Under the pieces are notes generated by a model. That model saw nothing but the letters and a program-made list of their open reading frames with translations, was not told where the DNA came from and searched no databases. A stretch of 41,301 nucleotides of DNA. It comes from UBA11865 sp041570195 (GTDB lineage Bacteria > Chloroflexota > Anaerolineae > Promineifilales > Promineifilaceae). Shown in pieces: positions 25,693-33,580 of this stretch. The first letter of the stretch is position 1; every line of letters starts with the position of its first letter. A program made the position numbers and the translations under genes. The DNA lies in NCBI GenBank assembly GCA_041570195.1, contig JBFFWQ010000048.1, positions 1 through 41,301 on the forward strand, in the 5' to 3' direction.

Positions 25693-27173
25693 TTACTGTT
25701 GTTCTGGAACGATCCCTACGATGACCGGCTGGTTGGCGTTCAGTTCCTCGGGTGCCACCTTGTCGGCCGTCAGGAAGATGTCACCGTTGCCGTGGCAACT
25801 GTTGCACGTTTCCGTTTGTGGAGTTTCCAGCTGGATGTTGTGGGGCGTAGCATGTCGCCAGGTCGGTTCAGCATCGAAGTCGGGCATCAAATTATCGCCT
25901 AGAAGGCGAAGCTTTTGGGATCCACGGGTACATGGCGAACCGGAACGTACTCGTAGGGACGCTCCTCGCTCTGAAGTGGATTGCGGCCGATTAAGAAGGT
26001 CAGATAGTGGTCGGAGGTTTCGAAAAATGGGCGCCCGGTCGTCTCGCTCAGGGCCACATGGCAACTATCGCAACTCGAATAGGCTATGGAGTGACAGACC
26101 TGGCAAGAGAGCGTATCGCCGTGGACTTCATGGTACAAGTTAGAATCACCGATCGACAGATGGCAATCGGTGCATATTGGTGCCGCGGAACCTTCGTAGC
26201 GATGGGCAACGGGTGTGTCCGAGCCGCTTTCGACCTTGCCGTGCATCTCGCGGGCGGTATGGCAGTCGGTTCAGACCATACGTTTCTGGCGAAAATGAAC
26301 ATCGGGCTTCAGATCTTCTCCTTCGTTCTTGCCCAAGAATTCATTACCGATCCGGCTGCCATGGCAAGCGGTGCAAGTGCGCGACATGGGCGGCGTGCCA
26401 GTGAAGTTGTGGCCGTCCAACAGGCCGCCGCCGACGCTGGTCGGCTGGCTAACGTGACAGTCGCCACAGCTGGTGTGGCAACTGGCGCAATGGTTGCCGA
26501 ACATCTCCTGCATTTCCTGATGGTCGGCTAAAGCGCCGCGGACTTCTAACACGGTCCAATAACCCGCCTGATTAGCGTGCAAACTGACCGCCTGCAATTC
26601 GACTTGATCTTCGTGACATTCGGCGCACACTGCCGCCTCGCCAGCACTGGGGCGGGCGTTCATTTCATTGTGGGCCGTATCCTTGTCCGGATCCTGTTGG
26701 CCACCATGACAATCTGTACATTTGAGCTGACCGTGGTCGGTTGACGGATATGTTTCGCTGTCGACCAGAACTTTCTCCCACGGCTCCAACGGAGCCACCT
26801 CGCCACCTCAGCCAACTCCTGAGGATTCGCTTGGCGCTTTTTCCTCAGGCGCAGCCGTTTCAATTAGCTGATTCTTGTCACTGTGGCAGGCCAGGCAGGC
26901 GTCGGAAACCTCGGCCACTACCTCCTGGGTTGGGGTAGGTTGCGAGGTGGCTGTTGGGGCCAGGGTCTCGGTTGGAGTTGGCGGCGCCTGCGTAGAGGTC
27001 GGCGTTGGTATTATCGGTTCCGGCGTGTCCGTGGCTGCCTCTTCCGCGGCCGCCGTTGGTGCTGAGGCCAGCGAATGCTCGGTCGGCATCGGCGGTTCTT
27101 CCTGGCCGCAACCGGCGAGTGCCATGGCCAGAACGAATATCAAAGAACGTTATTTGATCCAGATCGCTTTCAT
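25693..27173 (-). pseudogene. Broken gene for an 11-heme c-type cytochrome lipoprotein
   Basis: One protein can be followed through the whole span, but it is interrupted four times. (1) ATG at 27173 starts a lipoprotein signal MKAIWIK that meets TAA at 27150-27152, then goes on in frame as RSLIFVLAMALAGC. (2) TGA at 26808-26810 follows SESSGVG. (3) TGA at 26271-26273 stands exactly where the first Cys of a heme motif belongs, before TDCH. (4) One base is missing in the A run near 25916, so DPK shifts frame before LGDNLMPDF. Ten CxxCH motifs are whole (CLACH, CTDCH twice, CAECH, CASCH, CGDCH, CTACH, CQVCH, CDSCH, CNSCH), and the stop-altered one makes eleven. The ancestor would be about 493 residues with a Thr/Pro linker after the lipid anchor. 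AGGAAGG precedes the ATG. Confidence 0.85.
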
Positions 27174-27340
27174 AACTGGTTTACCTTCCTCTAGACTCGA
27201 CTCTCAGCGATCGGACGCCAGGAGGGCATGTGGGACTTAGAGAGGTCTTCCCCAAAGACGACTGATCGTTGATCTACCCAGCACGGGTGAGAGTGGCAGG
27301 TTGCCAACTCCCGTTTGTGAAAATTGTAACAAGCACTCGA

Positions 27341-27370
27341 ATTATATAAGTAAAATAGAGGGTTATTCAA
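27341..27370 (-). promoter_or_regulatory. Promoter of the cytochrome/rhodanese group
   Basis: On the minus strand TTGAAT (27365-27370), 18 bp, then a perfect TATAAT (27341-27346). Start near 27335 would leave about 160 untranslated bases. It lies in a 409-base gap that otherwise holds only the terminator at 27499-27528. Confidence 0.65.
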
Positions 27371-27498
27371 GCCCAGAATAGGTTTTTCTTATCACTTTCG
27401 CCTATCTGTAAATATAAGCGAAACCAATAGCACCTATGCAAGATCATAGACAGGCGATATTCTTGTTGCTGGACGGGGGGGTTGGGGTGAATTCAAAA

Positions 27499-27528
27499 AA
27501 AGGGCGAATCGGTTCCGATTCGCCCTTT
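27499..27528 (-). terminator. Terminator of the NfnB/GltD-like gene
   Basis: A 13-bp perfect stem (27499-27511 with 27516-27528) and a 4-base loop. On the minus strand a run of seven Ts overlaps and follows the stem. It separates this gene from the cytochrome group downstream. Confidence 0.9.
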
Positions 27529-27582
27529 CGCTCAAAGGCTACTTATCAGCCACAGGCAATTTGCTTGAGGATGGAGTTGCTG

Positions 27583-29037
27583 TTATTTGGCCGACACGGC
27601 CCAGGGAATCGATTCTCCCATCAAATAACGATGGATGTTCTCAGCTGCGGTGTGGGCCGTGGCAATGGCCGTCACGACGAGATCGGGGCCGTGTACATTG
27701 TCGCCAGCAGCGAATACGCCCGGCCGGCTGGTAGCGCCACACGCTTCGTCAGCGACGATCAGACCCCATTTATGGGTGGCCAGATCATCGGTCTTCTCGC
27801 CTAATAGAGGATCTGGCCAGTAGCCGACGGCCAGGACAACTGTGTCGATCTCCTGGATGAACTCTGAACCTTCGATGGGGACAGGGCGCCGGCGGCCGGA
27901 TCGATCTGGCTCACCTAATTCCATGCAGACCACGTTCATGGCCCGCACCTGACCGTCATCATCGCCCAAATATTCCACCGGCGCCTGTAGATACTTAATG
28001 TTGACGCCTTCTTCCAGGCAAGTATGCCGTTCGACCTTGTTGCCAGGCATTTCGGCCTCTGTACGGCGGTAAACGATGGTAACTTCCTCGGCCCCTAGAC
28101 GGATGGCGCTTCGGGCGCAGTCAACGGCCGTGTCGCCGCCGCCAATGACGGCCACACGGTTGCCGACCCAGGGTTTTTCTCGTCGTCCGGTCGGCAGCAT
28201 ATCACTGGGTACATTGGCCCGGATCAAGAAGTCAGTTGCCGTATAGACATGGCTCAGATCCTCACCGGGCACGTTCATCGTCGCTTCAACGCCCGCCCCA
28301 GTGCCGAGAAACACGGCATCGAACTCGTCCAACAAGTCGTCAATCATAACTGCCTCGCCGATGCGGGTACTGGTTATGATACGCACACCAGCCCTTTCAA
28401 GATCTTCGATCTTGTGCATGACCACTTGCTTGTCGAGCTTGAAGCTGGGAATGCCATAGATCAAGACGCCGCCGGCGTAAGGCCAGGCCTCGTAGATCGT
28501 CGCTTCATGTCCCCACTTGATAAGGTTCTCGGCGACAGTGATGCCGGCCGGACCTGAGCCCACAATGGCCACGTTCTTGCCAGTCTTCTTTTCTGGGACT
28601 TGTATATCCAACGCGCCGGCTAACCGGGCCTCATCAGCCACGAATTCTTCCAGTTTTCCGATAGAAATTGCGCCATAACGGGTACTGAGCGCACAACCAA
28701 CCTGGCAGAGATTAGGGCAAACTCGCCCGCAGACCTCGATCAGCGGACTGGTCTCATTCAGGATAAGGGCAGCGTCAATGAACTCGCCCTGGCTAATATG
28801 CCACAACGCAGCCGGCAGATCGTTGCCAGCCGGGCAGCTAAGTGTGCAGGGCTGAGGATCGGGGCATTGCAGGCAGCGAGCCGCCTCGGCCATGGCCATT
28901 TCTTCGTCAAAGCCGAGAACGGCCTCGTCAAAATCCAAAACACGATCTTCGACCGCGCGCTTCAAGTAGCTTACCGGAACACCACTGGCTCTTTCCTTAC
29001 GCTCAATGTCCCGGAAGGCTGTTTCACCCAGCGTCAT
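27583..29037 (-). CDS. NADPH-dependent glutamate synthase beta / NfnB-like flavoprotein
   Basis: A 484-residue Fe-S flavoprotein. The N-terminal domain has two four-cysteine groups: Cys55, 58, 64, 68 (CLQCPDPQPCTLSC) and Cys103, 107, 111, 115 (CGRVCPNLCQVGC), the Fer4_20 pattern. A first dinucleotide fold for FAD follows (VAIVGSGPAG, 158-165), and a second for NAD(P) (VIGGGDTAVD, 297-306), closing with GVFAAGDNVHGPDLV. This architecture serves GltD, NfnB, SudA and dihydropyrimidine dehydrogenase subunits. No glutamate synthase large subunit or NfnA is adjacent, so the partner is unknown; the sulfur setting makes a polysulfide or sulfide dehydrogenase role possible. The ATG at 29037 has GGGAGG before it and is preferred to 29073. 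Confidence 0.88.
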   Translation of the reverse strand: MTLGETAFRDIERKERASGVPVSYLKRAVEDRVLDFDEAVLGFDEEMAMAEAARCLQCPDPQPCTLSCPAGNDLPAALWHISQGEFIDAALILNETSPLIEVCGRVCPNLCQVGCALSTRYGAISIGKLEEFVADEARLAGALDIQVPEKKTGKNVAIVGSGPAGITVAENLIKWGHEATIYEAWPYAGGVLIYGIPSFKLDKQVVMHKIEDLERAGVRIITSTRIGEAVMIDDLLDEFDAVFLGTGAGVEATMNVPGEDLSHVYTATDFLIRANVPSDMLPTGRREKPWVGNRVAVIGGGDTAVDCARSAIRLGAEEVTIVYRRTEAEMPGNKVERHTCLEEGVNIKYLQAPVEYLGDDDGQVRAMNVVCMELGEPDRSGRRRPVPIEGSEFIQEIDTVVLAVGYWPDPLLGEKTDDLATHKWGLIVADEACGATSRPGVFAAGDNVHGPDLVVTAIATAHTAAENIHRYLMGESIPWAVSAK

Positions 29038-29413
29038 TCTATAAACCTCCCAAACTTGTGTGTGCAAACACAACAGAAAACCAAAAACATTCCTAACTCG
29101 AACGTGTGTCTCTAATCAGGTACCGCTCAGAACATTGAGATAACCGGCCGTCTGAGCTGGGCCGGGTTATGTTTATTTCAGAGTTGACTGAATGGAATGA
29201 GAATCGAACTTCTTCAAGTAGCCGACCATCGGCAGAGGGACGCCCAGTACCCAACCGCGCTAACACACGATCTGACAAGGCAACTGATATTGCTTTCAAG
29301 TATTCAAGGGCGCTGCAATTCACCACGCAAGGGGCGCGGCGGTTCGATTGGTGACGGTCCCTGGGGTTTGATGAGGCTGCAACCGACCGCATGGCTCAGT
29401 TCCGATGATCTAA
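29038..29413. other. Gene-free stretch between the NfnB-like gene and the small Cys protein
   Basis: About 375 bases with no convincing gene. An imperfect GC-rich hairpin (about 29140-29170) could end the arsR transcript. Reading frames here are low in protein-like character, and no clear promoter for the gene at 29037 was found. Confidence 0.4.
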
Positions 29414-29728
29414 TCACTCATTAAGTGGCATTTGCCGGAGTTCACGCCAACGATCGATTGCCCCGGAGCGAAATAGGGCTGGGTCGAAGTCCGCTAGGGC
29501 TTCCCAGCCTTCCACGCTGGCCAATTCACGTTCTTCTTCGCTGAGCTCAATCTCGAGGATCCGCTCATCGGTATGCATCACGATTGTCAATGTCTCCTTA
29601 CCATCCTCAATAATGTCACGTATGCACATCCGGTCTGACCCTTCAGGATGCCGTATGAAAGCGGCCGAGCATCGGGCGCAAAACGGCAAGCTAGCGTCGC
29701 AAAGATCTCGATCGATGACGACTTTCAT
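29414..29728 (-). CDS. Small four-cysteine protein, possibly ferredoxin-like
   Basis: A 104-residue acidic cytosolic protein. The first part is KVVIDRDLCDASLPFCARCSAAF with a fourth Cys in GSDRMCI, a spacing of Cys10-x6-Cys17-x2-Cys20-x15-Cys36 that could hold an Fe-S cluster or zinc. A beta pair (ETLTIVMHTDERILEIEL) and a C-terminal helix with ASVEGWEALADFDPALF follow. I cannot name the family. The ATG at 29728 has GGAGG five bases ahead; the frame is open further up but overlaps arsR there. It starts 28 bases after the arsR stop, so the two are almost surely cotranscribed. Confidence 0.75.
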   Translation of the reverse strand: MKVVIDRDLCDASLPFCARCSAAFIRHPEGSDRMCIRDIIEDGKETLTIVMHTDERILEIELSEEERELASVEGWEALADFDPALFRSGAIDRWRELRQMPLNE

Positions 29729-29756
29729 AATCTCCTCCAGAATCTCCAGCGCTATT

Positions 29757-30107
29757 TCATACTGTCTTCGTAAGTTGCGCTCCACGAGCAACAACGCTAG
29801 ATTGCTGTGCAAGCGCATCTAAGCGAACTTCGCGCATCAGATCCAGCAAGTCCATGATGCGCGGATCGGCAATGCTATAGACGACCGATGGTCCATCGCG
29901 TTCGCTGCGTACCAGTCCATGCTGTTGCAGTCGTCGAAGATGCCGGGATACGGTGGGCTGGGGTATATTCAGCCTGTCAGCCAATGCCGTAACATGCCTG
30001 GGACTATCAAACAATGCGTAAAGAATCAAGATCCGCTTCGAATCGCTGAGGGCCCGACACATGTTGGCATGCAATAGATTCAGTTCCTCCAGAGATGGAT
30101 AGCTCAT
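29757..30107 (-). CDS. ArsR/SmtB-family transcription regulator
   Basis: A 116-residue winged-helix regulator. It begins with the ArsR opening helix (ANMCRALSDSKRILILYALF). Next come the recognition part (VTALADRLNIPQPTVSRHLRRLQQHGLV) and the wing (RSERDGPSVVYSIADPRIMDLL). The metal site ELCVCDL of ArsR is absent, and a single Cys near the N-terminus remains, so sensing by a two-cysteine tri- or tetrasulfide bridge as in SqrR/BigR is not supported within one chain. A TTG at 30122 in frame could also start it. The promoter region carries the tandem palindromes that also stand before the sulfur operon, so it belongs to the same regulon, as controller or as target. Confidence 0.88.
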   Translation of the reverse strand: MSYPSLEELNLLHANMCRALSDSKRILILYALFDSPRHVTALADRLNIPQPTVSRHLRRLQQHGLVRSERDGPSVVYSIADPRIMDLLDLMREVRLDALAQQSSVVARGAQLTKTV

Positions 30108-30226
30108 CTTACGTCGGTCCAATCTTCAGCTGATGCCCTGGGCCATACCCAATTGTTCTCCATCAAGTAGTCCATCATTTGCGTCACATCCAGGCCAAGT
30201 ATTCACGTATCCGAATACATGACAGA

Positions 30227-30291
30227 AGTATAGGACAGCGGCGATTACGACGTAAGAGACATCTGTCACCTAATCAGTATGACAGGTGTCA
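30227..30291 (-). promoter_or_regulatory. arsR promoter with two TGACA-N2-TGTCA palindromes
   Basis: Read on the minus strand: TGACA-CC-TGTCA (30280-30291), 11 bp, TGACA-GA-TGTCT (30257-30268), one C, TTACGT (30250-30255), 17 bp, and TATACT (30227-30232). With a start near 30221 the operators centre at -64.5 and -41.5. The order, spacings and even the C-TTAC junction match those at 20633-20696. Confidence 0.7.
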
Positions 30292-30295
30292 CCAC

Positions 30296-30793
30296 CTAGT
30301 GCCAATCGTCTGGTTCAGCGTTTGGTTCCGATTTTGGAAACGAGCCCTCAAGCTGGATCCAGGCAAGATGCAGCACCCTCTGGCGGAAAGGTTCGTACTT
30401 CAGCAGGGCTAACCAGCGCTGTTTTTTGGCGTTGGCTGACTCCGGCGCTGTGCTCCGTCCGCGCGCGGAATCGGATAATGCATCGCCAATGATGTTGCCG
30501 CCGAAACTGTTCTGCAGACGGTCGGCAAGGGCATCGCGCAGCGACGCGCGGGCTGAACCCTTGGCCATCTCTGGTAAGGAGTCAAGCACGAGCTTTAAAT
30601 CGTCACCAGCCAGCTGGCTCAGTCCCTTGAGCCGCTCCTCAGCCGCTTCGGAACGAAGGCGCTGCAATGCCTCCAAACCACTCACCCAAGTGTCGAACTC
30701 TTCCCCCTCGCCGTGCCGATAACGCACCTGAATCTGGTCGTCGAAATCGTGGCGCATTTTGCATCTTTCGCCGAATAAGCTGAAGTTGACCAT
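30296..30793 (-). CDS. Hypothetical protein
   Basis: A 165-residue soluble protein I do not recognise. It is strongly helical and charged in residues 30-125 (LEALQRLRSEAAEERLKGLSQ, with further helices to about 125), followed by a segment with KKQRWLALLKYEPFRQRVLH and an acidic end. The frame is open much further upstream, but AGGAAGG just before the ATG at 30793 decides the start, and the upstream residues look non-coding. It is divergent from menA; the 204 bases between them hold no clear promoter. Its stop lies only 5 bases from the arsR operator region. Confidence 0.6.
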   Translation of the reverse strand: MVNFSLFGERCKMRHDFDDQIQVRYRHGEGEEFDTWVSGLEALQRLRSEAAEERLKGLSQLAGDDLKLVLDSLPEMAKGSARASLRDALADRLQNSFGGNIIGDALSDSARGRSTAPESANAKKQRWLALLKYEPFRQRVLHLAWIQLEGSFPKSEPNAEPDDWH

Positions 30794-30997
30794 GTCAGCC
30801 TTCCTCTGTGGTACAATCTTCGACTGTTCGCCCTTTCCTGACGAAGTTGTACCTAAGCGGAGAACAGTGGCGAACTTACGTTCCCACACAAGGCCGATCT
30901 GCAACTGTATTCCTAAAAACAAGCCAGCAAATCGGCAGGTAAAACCTATTATGAACCCCGGCCTGCTTGAGTTGCAGACTCCATTATAGGGCCATCG

Positions 30998-31921
30998 ATG
31001 AATACGGTAAACGACAAGCGAGGACAACTTGGCGTCTGGCTGCTGGCAGCCAGACCGCGTACGCTGATACTGGCTGTCTCCAGTATCGTAATGGGCGCTT
31101 TTCTCACCGCGGCCGACGGCACATTCGAACCTCTTATTGTCGGCCTCACGATAGTGACGGCAGCTCTCCTACAGGTCTTATCGAACCTGGCCAATGATTA
31201 TGGCGATTCGATACATGGCGCCGACCATCAGCAGCGGTCAGGGCCTTCTCGCGCGGTGCAGTCTGGCCAGATCTCGGCCTCGGCCATGAAGCGGGCGATC
31301 ACGCTTGTGGTGGGGCTATCGGCTGTTGCCGGGATATGTTTGCTCTGGTTGGCGCTGGGCGCCGCAGGTATAGCGATCATGGTCGCGTTTCTGGCGTTGG
31401 GGGCGCTGGCGATATGGGCGGCCATATCGTATACGGCTGGCCGCCTGCCCTATGGCTATGCCGGTTTGGGTGATGTAGCTGTACTGGTATTCTTCGGCTG
31501 GGTAGGGGTTCTGGGCAGTTACTACCTGCAGGCTCTCGATCTGCGGATTGAGTTGCTGTTGCCGGCGACGAGCTGCGGGTTGTTCGCAGTGGCTGTGCTC
31601 AATGTGAACAACATTCGGGATATCGAGTCTGATCGAATGGCCGGCAAACAATCTATTCCCGCGCGCATTGGGCTGCGGCGCGCCCGCATTTACCACTGGT
31701 CACTTCTCATTGGCGGCATGCTGGTTGCTGCGGCCTATGTGGTAATCGACTACAGTTCAGCCTGGCAGTGGCTCTTTCTACTGACAGGGCCGTTGTTCGT
31801 ACAGAATGGACGAGCTGTCTCAAGACGTCCACCGGCCGAGCTTGATCCATTTCTCGGACAGATGTCGTTGGCGACTTTGTTGTTTGTCATCTGCTTCGGA
31901 ATAGGAGAGCTATTGGCCTGA
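30998..31921 (+). CDS. menA: 1,4-dihydroxy-2-naphthoate polyprenyltransferase (MenA-type UbiA family)
   Basis: A membrane prenyltransferase that attaches a polyprenyl chain to the naphthoate ring in menaquinone synthesis. The 307 residues form about eight or nine helices. The first Asp-rich site is NLANDYGDSIHGADHQQRSG followed by PSRAVQSG, and the second is NNIRDIESDRMAGK, both as in MenA rather than UbiA. A role in a futalosine-type pathway (MqnP) is less likely given the NLANDYGD form. A quinone product would suit the SQR-like enzyme in the window. It converges with the ABC permease gene with six bases between stops. Confidence 0.88.
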   Translation: MNTVNDKRGQLGVWLLAARPRTLILAVSSIVMGAFLTAADGTFEPLIVGLTIVTAALLQVLSNLANDYGDSIHGADHQQRSGPSRAVQSGQISASAMKRAITLVVGLSAVAGICLLWLALGAAGIAIMVAFLALGALAIWAAISYTAGRLPYGYAGLGDVAVLVFFGWVGVLGSYYLQALDLRIELLLPATSCGLFAVAVLNVNNIRDIESDRMAGKQSIPARIGLRRARIYHWSLLIGGMLVAAAYVVIDYSSAWQWLFLLTGPLFVQNGRAVSRRPPAELDPFLGQMSLATLLFVICFGIGELLA

Positions 31922-31927
31922 TTTGCA

Positions 31928-32668
31928 TCAGAGCATGAACCGCCAGGGGCAGAAGCGCCTTTCCAGGCGATCTACTGCGAAATAGAGGCCCAATCCCATA
32001 ATACTCATAGCCAGTACGCCGGCGTACATCGCCGGATAGTTAAACAGCGTATTACCGTTCAGGTAGATGTAGTAGCCGAGACCTTGCTGGGTGGCGAATA
32101 GTTCGGCGATGTATAACACCGCGACAGCCGTGCCCACTGATTGCCGAAGGGCAGTCAAAATGGCTGACAGGCTGGCCGGCAGATACACATAGCGAAACAA
32201 CGCTCTCCGTCCGGCGCCAAGACTACGAACGGATAGAAGCGTCTTGGGTTCGATGCCCGCTGCACTGTCGCGGACCAGAACTAATATCTGGAAGAACAGT
32301 ATTAGGAAGATGATAATGATCTTAGGGAAATCGCCGATACCGAAAAGCAACAAGATGATAGGCACCAGCACAACTTTCGGTATGGGATAGAGCACGTAGA
32401 TAATGGGTGAGAAGAGGCGATTCAGTCGCTGGCTCTGTCCGAGTATCAATCCCGCCGGTGCGGCCAAAGCGACCGCCAGGAGTATGCTGGCGACCACACG
32501 CCAGGTGCTGACGAGAAAGTGGCCAGCCAGATCATCGCCAAGCCCTTCGATGAATGCGGCGCCCACCGCCACAGGACCGGGCAGAATCGGCCGGTTGACC
32601 AGGAGCGCCGCCGCTTGCCAAATCAAGAGCAAGGCAAGCGCGCCGAGAAGCAAGTCTCGCCGTCTCAT
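31928..32668 (-). CDS. ABC transporter permease, NitT/TauT (SsuC/ThiX) type
   Basis: A 246-residue inner-membrane protein with about six helices. The EAA coupling loop toward the ATPase is SLGAGRRALFRYVYLPASLS. It forms the channel of an importer for a small organic ion or cofactor precursor. It overlaps the ATPase gene by four bases (ATGA), so the two are translated together. The N-terminal hydrophobic stretch is an uncleaved first helix. Confidence 0.92.
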   Translation of the reverse strand: MRRRDLLLGALALLLIWQAAALLVNRPILPGPVAVGAAFIEGLGDDLAGHFLVSTWRVVASILLAVALAAPAGLILGQSQRLNRLFSPIIYVLYPIPKVVLVPIILLLFGIGDFPKIIIIFLILFFQILVLVRDSAAGIEPKTLLSVRSLGAGRRALFRYVYLPASLSAILTALRQSVGTAVAVLYIAELFATQQGLGYYIYLNGNTLFNYPAMYAGVLAMSIMGLGLYFAVDRLERRFCPWRFML

Positions 32669-33438
32669 GGTTGGCTATCCAGATAACCGCGTAAATCACT
32701 AACCATGGCGAAGTATTCCGGCCGGTGACGATAGTCAGGATCGCCTGCGTCCGGATTGTCGATGCAAATCGGCCGGCGATTGGGCGGCTGGTGCAAGACC
32801 ATGATGCGTCGACCGAGAATAGCCGCTTCTTCGATGGCATGAGTGACGATGACGGTCGTCAAATTGGCTTCGGCGCGCAGTTCGAAGGTCAGATTCTGCA
32901 GATTCTCGCGCGTCGGTGCGTCCAGTGAGGAAAAAGGTTCATCCATTAGAAGTAGATCAGGATTGAGGGCCAGGGTGCGGGCGATAGCCACCCTTTGACG
33001 CTGGCCGCCAGAAAGTTGGGCCGGATACTTGTGTTTGTGTTGCTCGAGGTTTAATCGCATCAGCCAATAATCGGACCGCTCCTGATGGTTGTGGAACGCG
33101 TCATCCGCAGGGGCATGTTTGCCATCAGGGCCGTAGAATCGACGAATGTTGAGGCCGAGCATGACGTTCTTTTCGGCCGTGGCCCAGGGCAGTAGGCCGT
33201 AGTCCTGCAAAATGAGACCGGTACGCGGTCGGGGCCCTGTTTGGAGTTGATCGGCAATCTGAATAATGCCTTGCGTTGGCCGAAGAAGTCCGGCCAAAAG
33301 GTATAGAAGCGTGGTCTTGCCACAACCCGATGGTCCCAGAACAGCCCAGGCTTCGCCGCGCTCAACCCGCCAATTTAACCCGTGAAATACAGGTTCATGT
33401 TCGGGATAGGCAAATGTGACATCATCCAAGACGATCAT
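32665..33438 (-). CDS. ABC transporter ATP-binding protein, NitT/TauT type
   Basis: A 257-residue ATPase that drives the importer. Walker A is GPSGCGKTT (35-43), the signature is LSGGQRQRVAIARTL, Walker B is LLLMDEPFSSLD, and the switch His is in VTHAIEEAA. It lies between the binding-protein gene (142 bases before, with a hairpin in the gap) and the permease gene, which it overlaps. The C-terminal 40 residues are short and hold no extra domain. Confidence 0.95.
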   Translation of the reverse strand: MIVLDDVTFAYPEHEPVFHGLNWRVERGEAWAVLGPSGCGKTTLLYLLAGLLRPTQGIIQIADQLQTGPRPRTGLILQDYGLLPWATAEKNVMLGLNIRRFYGPDGKHAPADDAFHNHQERSDYWLMRLNLEQHKHKYPAQLSGGQRQRVAIARTLALNPDLLLMDEPFSSLDAPTRENLQNLTFELRAEANLTTVIVTHAIEEAAILGRRIMVLHQPPNRRPICIDNPDAGDPDYRHRPEYFAMVSDLRGYLDSQP

Positions 33439-33533
33439 CTATGTGAGCAAAAGAACAGTTCAGGTATAGCCACCGTCAACGTGGCTCATACCAGACTATA
33501 CCTCAAACACGGCACTCGTTGCATTGCACGATT

Positions 33534-33569
33534 ACAGAGGCGCCGACTTGAAATAGCCGGCGCCTCTGT
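33534..33569 (-). promoter_or_regulatory. Intergenic stem-loop between the binding-protein and ATPase genes
   Basis: A perfect 12-bp stem (33534-33545 with 33558-33569) with a 12-base loop, 11 bases after the binding-protein stop. On the minus strand it lacks a T run, so it is more likely an mRNA-stabilising or attenuating hairpin than a full terminator. Such hairpins often keep binding-protein mRNA in excess of the transporter mRNA. Confidence 0.65.
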
Positions 33570-33580
33570 GGTCATCTACT

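Noticed and set aside
26271..26273. TGA at the first Cys of a CxxCH motif as a selenocysteine codon
   Set aside because: The same gene also has a TAA stop, another TGA outside any heme motif, and a frameshift. fabH and menA end in TGA as a normal stop. I saw no convincing SECIS-like hairpin. Decay or sequence error is simpler.
29093..29392. Minus-strand reading frame of about 100 codons
   Set aside because: Composition looks random (many Ser and Arg), there is no ribosome site, and no family pattern. The two similar RPSxDGRL pieces reflect GC-rich sequence only.
30794..31027. N-terminal extension of the hypothetical gene to 31027
   Set aside because: It would overlap menA on the other strand; a good ribosome site stands before the ATG at 30793, and the extra residues have no protein-like pattern.
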